Positions 33,674 to 44,047 of a stretch of 64,000 bases of DNA are shown here, in pieces (the first letter of the stretch is position 1; each line of letters begins with the position of its first letter). A model generated the notes under the pieces. That model saw only the letters and a program-made list of their open reading frames with translations, was not told where the DNA came from and did not search any database. The stretch is from Taudactylus pleione. Lineage: Eukaryota > Chordata > Amphibia > Anura > Myobatrachidae. The translations under genes were made by a program, and so were the position numbers. The stretch covers positions 30,508,501-30,572,500 of the forward strand of contig JAUIMM010000015.1 in assembly GCA_031769625.1 (NCBI GenBank). The letters run 5' to 3'.

Positions 33674-34314
33674 CAGAGGCGGATCTACTGTGGAACTAAT
33701 GAAGCATAAGCTTCAGGGCTCCTAATCCAGGAGGGGCCCTGAAGCTATTTTTTATTAATTAGTGAATTTTTCAACAAAAGCAATGAAGTTTTTAAGTGTG
33801 AGTTATAAAAATAAGGTTATTTTAATGATAGAATAATAAGCCAATTGGTTGAAGTACTTGAACCTTAGAATATGCTGTACAGTAGTGCATGTAGGGGGTG
33901 TTCTGAGTATCCAGAAACCACCCCTGATCAGTATCGGCCAGCAGACACTACTTACAGCTCCGACCAGAGGATGGCTCTTATGAGCCGGTCTGGTGCAGAA
34001 TAGAGAGCTGCTGTCAGTGTCACTGCTGAGTGCAGTACTGCCAGGTGCCACTAGATGCTCCCATCTCCAATTGTGCTGTCCCATCTGCCAGAAGTCGGCC
34101 CTGCAGCGCTAACCACAAACTGAAAGCTGAGCTGACTGAAGGATGTCATGCAGTTCAGAGGCGGGAGCACGCAGCGTGGTGGGGAGACTTACTCAGGGGG
34201 ATTCCAAAGATCCCACTCAGGAGGATCAATAGATGGGATCCAACAGAGGAAGTGAGTAAGTTTTGTATATGATCTACCTACAGGGTCTCTCTCTCTCTCC
34301 CTCTCATCCCTCTA

Positions 34315-35893
34315 TAGTGCATCCACATTTTGTTATGTTACAGCCTTATTTCAAAATGGAATAAATTAATTTTTGTCCTCAAAATTTTACACACAATACT
34401 CCATAATGACAATATGTAAAGTTTTTTTGAGATTTTTGCAAATTTTATAAAAAAACACTAAGAAATCACATGTACATAAGTATTCACGGCCTTTGCCATG
34501 AAGCTCAAAATTAAGCTCAGGTGCATCCTGTTTCCACTGATCATCCTTGAGATGTTCCTACAGCTTAATTGGAGTCCACCTGTGGTAAATTCAGTTGATT
34601 GGACATGATTTTGAAAGGCATACGCCTGTCTATATAAGGCCCCACACTTGACAATGCATGCCAGAGCACAAAACAAGCATGAAGTCCAAGGAATTGTCTG
34701 TAGACCTCCGAGATTGTCTTGAGGCACAGATCTGGGGAGGGTACAGAAAAAATCTGCTGCTTGGAAGGTCCCCAATGAGCACAGTGGCCTTCATCATTCG
34801 TAAATGGAAGAAGTTCAGAACCACCAGGACTCTTCCTAGTGTTGGCTGTCCATCTAAACTGAGCGATCGGGGGAGAAGGGCTCTAGTCAGGGAGGTGGCC
34901 AAGAACCCGATGGTTACTCTGTCTGAGCTACAGCATTCCTCTGTGAAGAGACGAGAACCTTCCAGAAGGACAACCATCTCTGCAGCAATCCACTAATCAG
35001 GCCTGTATGGTAGAGTGGCCAGACGGAAGCCACTCCTTAGTAAAAAGCACATGGCAGCCCGCCTGGAGTTTGCCAAAATGCACCTGAAGGACTCTCAGAC
35101 CTTGAGAGACAAATATTGAACTCTTTGGTGTGAATGCCAGGCGTTCTGTTTGGAGGAAACCAGGCACCGCTTATCACCAGGCCAATACCATCCCTATAGT
35201 GAAGCATGGTGGTGGCAGCATCATGCTGTGGGGATGTTTTTCAGTGGCAGAAACTGGGAGACTAGTCAGGATAGATGGAAAGATGAATGCAGCAGTGTAC
35301 AGAGACATCCTGGATGAAAACCTGCTCCAGAGTGCTCTTAACCTCAGACTGGGGCGACGGTTAATCTTTCAGCAGGACAACGACCCTAAGCACACAGCCA
35401 AGATATCAAAGGAGTGGCTTCAGGACAACTCTGTGAATGTCCTTGAGTGGCCCAGCCAGAGCCCAGATTTGAATCCGATTGAACATCTCTGGAGAGATCT
35501 AAAAATGGCTGTGCATCGATGCTTCCCATCCAACCTGATGGAGCTTGAGAGGTGCTGCAAAGAGGAATGGGCGAAACTGACCAAAGTTAGGTGTCCCAAG
35601 CTTGTGGCATCATATTCAAAAAGACTTGAGGCTGTAATTGCTGCCAAAAGTGCATCAACAAAGTATTGAGCAAAGGCTGTGAATACTTATGTACATGTGA
35701 TTTCTTAGGTTTTTTTTTTTTTCTTTAATTAAATTTGCAAAAATCTCAAAAAAACTTTTTACATGTTGTCATTATGGGGTATTGTGTGTAGAATTTTGAG
35801 GAGAAAAATTAATTTATTCCATTTTGGAATAAGGCTGTAACATAACAAAATGTGGAAAAAGTGACGCGCTGTGAATACTTTCCGGATGCACTG
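34315..35893 (+). mobile_element. Tc1-like DNA transposon, 1.58 kb, nearly full length
   Basis: Long inverted repeats share CCACATTTTGTTATGTTACA and CCATAATGACAA words. TA lies at both borders (34313-34314 and 35894-35895). The left terminus has lost about 30 bp present in the right (the part around GAAAGTATTCACAGCGCG). It carries a transposase pseudogene at 34682-35669. It sits in a TC-rich/tetranucleotide tract. Confidence 0.9.
34682..35669 (+). pseudogene. Tc1 transposase, inactivated
   Basis: DDE transposases of this family cut and rejoin the element at TA. The N-terminal helix-turn-helix part starts MKSKELSVDLRD and runs through STVAFIIRKWKK and RRALVREVAKNPMVTLSELQ. The frame hits TAA at 34994-34996 where the family has glutamine. 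It resumes as SGLYGRVARRKPLL and KKHMAARLEFAKMHLKDSQT. Near 35118 about two dozen bases are missing; the family has the WSDE block with the first catalytic aspartate there, and the deletion shifts the frame. From 35130 the C-terminal half is open: VKHGGGSIMLWGCFS, QQDNDPKHTAK (second Asp), SPDLNPIEHLW (Glu), ending AAKSASTKY. With one catalytic residue gone and two disruptions, it cannot be active. Confidence 0.9.
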
Positions 35894-35895
35894 TA

Positions 35896-36231
35896 TCTAT
35901 CTATCTACAGTCTATCACTCTCTGGAGGAATTGTTCATCTATCTACCTACAGTCTCTCACACTCTGGTTTTTTTTTTACATCTATCTACAGTCTCTCACT
36001 CCTGGGGGGGGTTTCTACATCTATCTACTGTCTCACTCTTTGGGGGGTTTCTACATCTATTTATCTACAGTGTTTTACTCTCTGGGGGGTTTCTACATCA
36101 ATCTATCTACCTACAGTCTCTCACTCTCTGGGGGTTTTCTATATCTATCTATCTATCTACAGTCTCACTCTCTGGGGGTTTCTACATCTATCTATCTACA
36201 GACTTTCACTCTCTGGGGGCTTTCTACATTC

Positions 36232-36268
<37 letters not shown>

Positions 36269-36375
36269 CAGTGTTTTACTATCTGGGGGGTTTCTACATC
36301 TATCTATCTATTTACAGTCTCTCACTCTCTGGGGGTTTTCTACATCTATCTATCTACATTCTCTCGCTCTCTAGT
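35896..36375. repeat. TCTATCTA-derived minisatellite, about 50-bp unit
   Basis: Some nine imperfect units combine CATCTATCTATCTACAG with TCTCACTCTCTGGGGGGTTTC. A pure (CTAT)n stretch lies at about 36233-36267. Long open frames here are artefacts of the repeat. Confidence 0.9.
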
Positions 36376-36526
36376 TTCCACATCACCGTTATTTGTGCCT
36401 CAAGGTCCTTGCAAGGGCAACAAGGCCCTTTGGACCTTGTTGGATGTTGCCCTATTGGTGCTGGTTGCAAAGGGGCCCCCATAATAATTCAAGCTTCTGG
36501 GCCCCAAAAATTTAGGTCCAGCACTG

Positions 36527-36690
36527 AGCATACCTGTGCTGTCAGGAGCATACCTATGCTGTGAAGAGATTATCTGTGCTGTCGGGAGCGTATCTGTGCT
36601 GTCAGGAGCATATAAGAGCATACCTGTGCTGTCAGGAGCATACAAGAGCATACCTGTGCTGTCAGAATACATATGCTGTTAGGAGCATAT
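36527..36690. repeat. 20-bp minisatellite, block 3
   Basis: About eight further AGGAGCATACCTGTGCTGTC units, continuous with blocks 1 and 2 before the two insertions. Confidence 0.9.
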
Positions 36691-37928
36691 GGGAACATAT
36701 AGAAGCCCCACACTTTTCAACAAATGATTACAAATTACTATGCTGTTCTGATTGTTCTAACAAAGTAACCACTTCCTATGTATATTGTATTTATACTGTT
36801 ATACTAATTCTTTTTTCAAAATAATTCTCATGCCTTGTAGTACAAATAATATATAATAAAATAACTTATCAGTAATAGGCACAACTATTAGTCATCCAAG
36901 GCCATTCAACAAATCCATTTTATATTGTTTTCAATATTTGATTAGTATTATTAATATACATTACCCTTTTAAGACCCATAGTCTCTTTTAGTACATGTTG
37001 TACATTTGTGTATTATGGCTACCTTGTGGTTATTATGTATTCTTTTAACATATTTAATATCAAACTATGCCCCTAGTGATTGGCAGAAAATCACTGCTTA
37101 CTGTTGGACTAAGCAGTATAATAAAACAAAGTTTGAAATTTGTTCAAAAGTCATTCACTTCTTTTCCAGGAAGTCTTATGACAAAAAAGGAAAACTAAAC
37201 AGTACACACACATATATTACACTATATTATATTGCATCTATTAAAGTACATATACATAACTAGTTTATTGATTTACATCAGCCAGGTAACTTTGTTTAAT
37301 AAACAACCTGAATAATATAAAGTCAATTAAATAATTGAGTCGTATTAATAACAAATGTATTAACTCACATTTATACAAAAGTAGATTTTAAGTTCTGAAC
37401 ACCAATTATTTCGGGATATACAGTACATTTTTAGAGTAAATCAAGATCAGATAACATTCTGAAGACCATAGCAATAATGGAATCTAAGCACATACTTACT
37501 GGAAGGACAAAGACTTGAGAGTCAGAATTCCAATGACTTATCTTTCATGAAGTATTAGGTTCTAGGGTCTCATGACTAAAGACTGAACGCTCCCTCAATG
37601 AAACATCTCCTAGAATGTTTGCTGACTACTGGACTCCTGGCAGTGATTCTGTTTTGAGATCACTCCAGATGTATAAGAGGTGACGTTTACATTTATAAAA
37701 GCTGGAACCTTCCCTCCTGCGAATGGAATTATCCAAAATAATGGAGAAGCCTCTAATCTTTCAGCTGTCTCTCTGTAATACTGCTATTTGTGTTCCCTGC
37801 ATATTGTTTTATATGACAGTATGAATGAAGTATTGATAACATCCGTTGCACAACAGAAATATGAAGTCCATTTTAATTAATATCAAAACTACAGATAGTT
37901 TAAATGTACTCTGTGTAAATCCTGAGTA
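36691..37928. other. SYNPO2L intron, no recognised element
   Basis: AT-rich, apparently unique sequence. No exon or element border is supportable. Confidence 0.4.
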
Positions 37929-38249
37929 AGACTGGGTACACACGTAAAGATTTTCTGTCCAACCATCCAACTAGTTGATTGGCTGGAATGAAAATCTGGT
38001 AACGTATGGGAGTAAATGATGATCAGCAATTTGCTCCTAAATACCAGAAAACAGATTAAAATGGTCGTTGGACAAGTTTGTTAAATGTTTGATCTAAACA
38101 ATTTGTTCAAACAACAGTTTTTGTCCATTTTCCGGCGTTTGGGAGCAAATTGCTGATTGTCATTTGTTTTCATACCTTACCAGATTTTCATTCCAACCAA
38201 TCAACTAGTTGGATGGTTGGACAGAATATTTTTACATGTGTACCCAGCC
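37929..38249. mobile_element. Foldback MITE, about 320 bp
   Basis: AGACTGGGTACACACGTAAA with TCCAACCATCCAACTAGTTG on the left is mirrored by CAACTAGTTGGATGGTTGGA and ACATGTGTACCCAGCC on the right. TAA/TTA flanks are suggestive but the duplication is not decisive. Confidence 0.75.
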
Positions 38250-38691
38250 TTAGATAACATATTTCCCATTTCCCATCATCTCAAGATAATACACATCTAT
38301 TCCCAAAGAAACGATATAATTTGTATACTTTAGTTTTGCCAGTGAGAAATACATACCGGAGCTATATTTTAGCTAACCCCATTCATTTCAACATGTTGTT
38401 ACAAGAACAGTGGAAGGTTTTTATATGTGTTTATGAGCTTGTAGTAGAGTATATCACCCAAATGTCCCCATATGTGATGGGTCCTAACGTCTTGCTCATT
38501 TGCGCATACTCACTGGAAAGTGGCGGGTGTGTCCACACTCACCATGGTGCCTGTGGTATGTACAGCAATTCATGCTTGTTTTTAAGGTAGGGGAGGGAGT
38601 TTAGTGAAGCCTAGCAATTCAGCTGTAGTAAAAATACCCCAGATGCATTGACATGACCATTGTGACCTGGAACACACTTAAGTGGGCTATT

Positions 38692-38853
38692 CATGAAAGT
38701 TTGGAGAGAGATAAAATTGGTAGAGAAAAAGTACCAACCAATCGGCTCCTAACTGTCATGTCACAGGCTGTTTGAAAAATAACAGTTAGAAGCTGAGTTT
38801 GTAATTTATCTTTCCCAATTTTATATCTCTCCAAGCTTTTATGAATACCCCCC
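38692..38853. mobile_element. GATAAA-type MITE
   Basis: Inverted edges GGCTATTCATGAAAGTTTGG and CCAAGCTTTTATGAATACCC, with TTGGAGAGAGATAAAATTGG mirrored by CCAATTTTATATCTCTCCAA. Confidence 0.7.
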
Positions 38854-38977
38854 TATTTGTCCCAATTTATTCATTTTAAATGTTGGGAGGTATGATAGAG
38901 AGAAGTACATGGCAAGTTCAATGGCGACAGGGGCTGAAGTGACTGTATATCTTTGCATAATAATGTAATTTCGAATT

Positions 38978-38980
<3 letters not shown>

Positions 38981-39009
<29 letters not shown>

Positions 39010-39028
39010 AATAATAATAATAATAATA
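38981..39028. repeat. Palindromic (TTA)n(TAA)n microsatellite
   Basis: A run of ATT units turns into a run of ATA/TAA units at about 39007, giving a self-complementary microsatellite. Confidence 0.9.
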
Positions 39029-39274
39029 GAATTGTACAGGAGGGGTTACTAGTTGCTGCTTGTAGAGATTCAGCTCTATATGGTAGCAATGTTATCCCTG
39101 TTTCCCTAGATGTTCACATTAGATATTTTCCTGAACATAGTAATTACTGTATGCAGCTGCCTTATCAGGAGAGCATTTTATAAACAGCAAAATATTACTA
39201 TTTCTAACAAGCAATAAAAACAATATTGCACTCATACTATATGTAATTAAATTCAAAAGTACTATTAATATTAT

Positions 39275-39424
39275 GGGGTACATTTACTAAAGTGCAGGTG
39301 TTTAGAAGTGGAGATGTTGCTATTATCTTCTAGCAGGTGCTAGATAAATGTTAAGTAGAATCTGATTGGTTGATTTGGGCAACATCTCCATTTCTAAAAA
39401 GCTGCACTTTAGTAAATATACCAC
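39275..39424. mobile_element. CATTTACTAAAGTGCAG MITE, 150 bp
   Basis: Ends GGGGTACATTTACTAAAG and CTTTAGTAAATATACCAC, flanked by TAT (39272-39274 and 39425-39427). Same family as 58450-58625. Confidence 0.8.
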
Positions 39425-39682
39425 TATATCTTCTACTAAGGGCACAGTGCTTGTACTCCCTATTGTCTAACAAGTTCATACTATGATAAGGGTCAGTGTG
39501 ATAGGCAAAACCAGTGCTGGTGGTTACCAATATAAAATATGTGGACAAACAGAAGCCCGACCCTGCACACCACCTCATGAATACTCATTGATACTGTGCT
39601 TATACATATTTGGGTGCCATCTGCTGTACAGACTATAATGGTGCATCACAACTGTAGACAACTGCTGTAATATAATTTACTA

Positions 39683-40034
39683 GAGATGTGCAGTTCAGTT
39701 CTCCAGAATCCGAATCCACCCGAATTTCGAGAATCTGGGTGAATCCGAGTCGTGGTTCTAATCTCCTGAGGAAATCCGGGTAAATCCGGGTTGCGGTTCT
39801 GATCTTTTTGCGGTTCGGAATTCAGATTTTAAACCTGAATTTTGGGTTTTGGAACGCATAAATTACATGATTTTAGCTGTTTTTTTTATCTTTTTATCTA
39901 TTTTTTAATTAAAAAATCCAGATCCAAAACCAAAACACTTGAGGGTGGTTTGCAAAACCAAATCCAGAACCAAAACCTTGAAGGAGATACAAATCCAAGT
40001 CCAAAACCAAAACACGGGGGTCAGTGCACATCCC
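39683..40034. mobile_element. GAGATGTGCA-ended MITE with TA duplication
   Basis: Ends GAGATGTGCAGTTCAG and CAGTGCACATCCC, with TA on both sides (39681-39682 and 40035-40036). The interior is made of GAATCCGGG / CCAAAACC low-complexity words. A mariner/Tc1-type origin is inferred from TA only. Confidence 0.6.
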
Positions 40035-40765
40035 TAGAATTTACATAATCAAATGTAATGTAACTCAGTAACTCATAGCAACTAATTGGATGCTGTCCTT
40101 CATTTTGTGTCCTGTACCAAAAAGACAGAAATAATCTGATTGGTTGTCATAGATAACATTACAGCACATTCAGTAAAATAATTAAACAATAAATACATAT
40201 ATGGGGTCCACATCAATACATATATTGTGCTACCTCATAGAGTCATATATTTTTCCCTTGTAACAAACTATTTAAGCATTAGTGTGCAAATGCTATGACC
40301 CACTTGCATTTAGATATAGAGGTATTGCTTCACCAAAGCTTGGAATATCAGACAGCTGAAAGCAGCTGAACATACTGTTCTGGGTGCTGATCTCATGCAG
40401 AAGACCTCTCTTGCATGCGGATCAGAAAATAGCTTATATACAACTGCGTGCAGTTTGGAGAAAGGGTAAACTGTGTTAAAACAGGTTCTCCTCTTAGTCT
40501 TTTGATAGGATGAGCCATAATGGTGTAATGTAACAGTGCAAGTAGTCAAAGATAACATTCTGCAGTCATTATAAAGACATTAACAGCACACCAGTAGCTT
40601 ATATTGTACTGATCATTTGGGCTACATTAAACAGCTGAGTCACTTAATACATCCCTTTCTGTTATGGTGTCAATATGTAAATCAAATATCATATAGTATA
40701 CACTTTCACCTGTGGAATTTAGCCAGCCTCGCACACAAGAATGTGATCAGCCAGTATAATTGATC

Positions 40766-41253
40766 GGAATCAGTATGATGCAAATCCCGACAGCGGCTGC
40801 CCGAACAGGCTGAAAATCCCGATCGTCCCAAGTAAGTACTTACTAACCTGATTCTACCCCCTAACCCTCCCTTAGGGGTGCCTAACCCTAACCTTCCCCC
40901 CCAGTACCTAAACCTAACACCCCCTTCCCCGCTGCCTAAACCCGGGGGGGGTGCCTACCCCTAAGTCCTCCCCGGGGATGCCTAACCCTAACCCTCCCTC
41001 TCCCTAGCCTAACCCTAACCTCCCGGGGGGGGTGCCTAACCCCAAGTCCCCCCCGGGAGCCCTAAACCTAACCCTCCCCCCAGCGGCTGTCCGCAGCAGC
41101 GCCCGGCATCACTTTGATCGGTCAGCGGTCTCCCGGCGTTGGTAAAATGACAGGCGTCTAGATGTAGACGCCGGTCATTTAACCCTCTCCGAGATAAAGC
41201 AGTCGGGAAGCCGGCTGTCGGGATTAGGTCTGCTGGCTTCCCGACTGCATACC
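40766..41253. mobile_element. Foldback element with CCCTAA-like core, 488 bp, 8-bp duplication
   Basis: It starts GGAATCAGTATGATGC and ends CTTCCCGACTGCATACC. AATTGATC is repeated exactly at 40758-40765 and 41254-41261. The core (about 40850-41085) is degenerate CCTAACCCTAACCCTCCC. The inner palindrome GGCGTCTAGATGTAGACGCC sits near 41150. This copy best defines the family. Confidence 0.85.
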
Positions 41254-41427
41254 AATTGATCTTACTTCCAAATCATTAGCAAAAAAAATCTGCTGGTTAG
41301 GAAATTTTGTTTTGAAGGAGTCAAAAAATTGTAATCAAAATGACAGATTATTAAAGGGAGGTTCAGCTATATCAGGTGACATCCATAGAATGTGTGCAAT
41401 CACACAAAAGTTTACGGAGGGCACTAA

Positions 41428-41875
41428 GGGGGTCATTCAGACCCGCTTGTGAGCGGCAGTATGCTCGCAAGCGGGTCGATGTTCCCCCACTGCGCGAGCG
41501 ACGGGCTCTCCATCGCTCCAGGTCTCGCACCAAAGGGAGCGTGCTGTCGATGTTGATTGATGGGAACGCCTACCGTCTCAAGCCGGCCCCACTGACATCA
41601 CTGACTAGTGATGTCAGTGGGAGTGATTTTGGCTCTGATAGAGTCAAAATCACTCCAGGGCTTGCGGCAGCGAGACCCTACCGCAGGGTCTCCGTCGCAA
41701 GCCCGATGGTCGTGATGGTCAAGACCATCGTGACCATCATCATGGACGCTCGCTATAGCTGTGGGTGGTAACCCACAGCTATGCGAGCGTCCATGAGGAC
41801 GCTCCAAAAAAAGGTAGGAGGGCCCTGATTCAGAGCGAGCGCTCTGGTCAGAGTGTTCAGCTCTGAATCAGGCAC
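41428..41875. mobile_element. Poly-hairpin MITE, family A relative (448 bp)
   Basis: Ends GGGGGTCATTCAGACCCG and GCTCTGAATCAGGCAC, flanked by TAA (41425-41427 and 41876-41878; the match extends leftward to CACTAA if the border is drawn differently). It shows the same hairpin order as 2633-3181, with some hairpins shortened or deleted and a 4-bp insertion in the central palindrome at 41591-41624. Confidence 0.8.
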
Positions 41876-42795
41876 TAAGTTCCCCTACAGAATGTTTACT
41901 ACAAGATATGGGACATATTGGCTCACTGGGGAATTGTGATGAAATATTACGCATTGAATAAAAAAATATATATACATGTCTTGTTCCAAAGTGCTCATAC
42001 TGTAAGTACAGAGTTATGTGTTGCAATAAATACGTACAATTTAAAAAAATTGGTGCAGCATGTGCCACACCAAATTATCAAATTCATTTTGCCGTGTGTG
42101 ATGTACTACATATACATCTCTTACTCTAACAGAATGTCGACTTACTTTGTATTTATTGTGCCTGACAAATGTTTCAAAATGTTTTACTTATGTCTCATGT
42201 TTTATTTGTCTGTAATGTTTCCTGCTGGATTTTACATATTATTACATATGACAATGTGGAAACAGATATAGCAAGCATTTTAGTGGTGTAAAGATAAAGA
42301 CAGCATTAGCACAAGTTGAAGATAAGCTATGAGCTATAGAGATGGGTGTGTAACTAGTGCCACTGCCTTGGACGCAAGGCCAATGAGATGGCACCAGTAC
42401 TGCTCTAGTGTAACCCTTCTTCGGCACCAGTACTGCTCTAGTGTCACCCTTCTTCGGCTGTATAGGCACAAGTTGACACATATTACGGATGCTCCTGGCA
42501 CCCAGCTACCTAGCTGCTCCTGACCCGACCCCCTATTCCTGATGTCATGACATCACATGTTCTGGGAGCGTGAGGAGTGGGGACCAGCACAGGGCCCTGG
42601 TACGGCCCTAGAAAAGATAGAACACAATAATAAAAAAAAATTATTTTTGTGTGTGGTGCATAAAAACGTCTTTGTATTTTTATACACCACACACAAAAAT
42701 TAAGCTGAAATTCATCATTTTAAAATTATGACAATAATAAATGGGGTGTGTAGTTATAATTAATGCTTAGAAGTTAAAAAAAATGTACACTCTTA
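41876..42795. other. SYNPO2L intron with small repeats only
   Basis: A 36-bp direct repeat around GGCACCAGTACTGCTCTAGTG occurs twice at about 42391-42458. An inverted repeat TTTTTGTGTGTGGTGCATAA / TTATACACCACACACAAAAA lies at about 42644-42700. No exon is seen. Confidence 0.5.
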
Positions 42796-42965
42796 GGGGG
42801 AGATTAATATAGCTTGGAGAGAGATAAAATTGGAGGTAAATAGCACCAACCAATCAGCTACCGTCACTTTACAGGCTGTGTTTGAATAATGACAGTTAGG
42901 AGCTGATTGGTTGGTGCTATTTACCTCCAATTTCATTTCTCTCCAAGCTTTATTAAATCTCCCCC
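42796..42965. mobile_element. GATAAA-type MITE, 170 bp, TTA duplication
   Basis: Near-perfect foldback: GGGGGAGATTAATATAGC and inverted GCTTTATTAAATCTCCCCC, with TTA at 42793-42795 and 42966-42968. It defines the family seen at 11893, 23636, 38692 and 52768. Confidence 0.85.
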
Positions 42966-43341
42966 TTAGTAGTTACATTTTATTGTTTATAATATATGCG
43001 TGACTCATGTTACAACAGAATGGATATAGGAACTGAGGGGACTATTTATTTAAACCTGCTCTCTTAATTTTACAATATGATTGTTATACTATACACTTAT
43101 AAGGCCTAAACTTATAATTGACACACAAACAAAAAACTGAATGTTAACCAATCTATACTTAAAATCAATTTTGACATGTGACTCATGTTACATACAAATT
43201 TCTGTCCACAGTCAAAGGGCTATGATACCAATTACTCAAACCTGTAGAATCCACGTGAATTAATCAATGTAGGCCAGTTTACCTTCCTGATTAACTGTGA
43301 AGATGTATAAAATATTTAATCTGGTGATGGTGGCCATTTCC

Positions 43342-44047
43342 AGGGGTGTGGTATAAAAGATAGACAGTTAAAAGGTTGACAATGTCTAGATAGACACCAG
43401 ATGTTAGACAGGCAATAGGTCGACAGGGACAAATTGTTGACAGGGACAAAATGTCGACACATTACAGGTCGACATGGGAGACAATCGACAGATACAAATG
43501 GTTTACAGGCTCAAAAGGTCGACACGCAAATGGCCAACGCTTTTTTTTGTTTTGTAACCCTAATCTTTACCCTAACCCTACCCCTCCCCTTGGTGCCCAA
43601 CCCTAACCCTCACTCCTGGTGCCTAACCATAACTGTCGGTAAGTACCTGACTATAACCGTCCCTTCGAGCGCCTAACCCTAACCCTCCAGTAAATGCCTA
43701 ATCCTAATCCTCCCTCCTGGTGCCTAACCCTAACTGCCAGGTTAAGTGCCTAACCGTTGGTGTAAGTGTCTAACCCTAACCCTCCAGTAAGTGCCTAACC
43801 CTAATCCTAACCTTAAAAAATACAAAGAAGCATGTGTTGACCATTTGTTTGTCGACCATTTTCATGGCAACCGTTTGACAATGTTGACCATTTGTACCTG
43901 TCGACCTTCTTCCATTTTGACCTTTAGTGTGTCGACATTTTGTCCCTGTTGACCTTTTGTCCCTTTCGACCTACTGCCTGTCTCACATCTGGTGTCTATC
44001 TAGACATAAGCGACCTTTTAACCATCTATCTATTGTCCGGAAACCCA
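43342..44047. mobile_element. GTCGAC-type foldback with CCCTAA-like core, about 700 bp
   Basis: Arms of GGTCGACA/TGTCGACC words are mirrored: ATGTCTAGATAGACACCAGATG on the left, CATCTGGTGTCTATCTAGACAT on the right. The core (about 43555-43815) is CCTAACCCTAACCCTCC-like with CCAGTAAGTGCC spacers. CCATTTCCAG occurs just outside both ends (about 43333 and 44047), a possible target duplication. Confidence 0.65.

Larger units (their letters stand above)
33674..36526. mobile_element. hAT-like element, 2.85 kb, inserted in minisatellite and hosting a Tc1
   Basis: The left end CAGAGGCGGATCTACTG and right end ending GGTCCAGCACTG are imperfect inverted repeats. AGCATACC is directly repeated at 33666-33673 and 36527-36534, an 8-bp duplication. 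Because AGCATACC is also part of the minisatellite unit, the duplication is consistent but not independent proof. No own transposase is seen. Confidence 0.6.

Noticed and set aside
35852..36564. Tyrosine/serine/leucine-rich open frames of 167-210 codons in three frames
   Set aside because: They translate a TCTATCTA-derived minisatellite.
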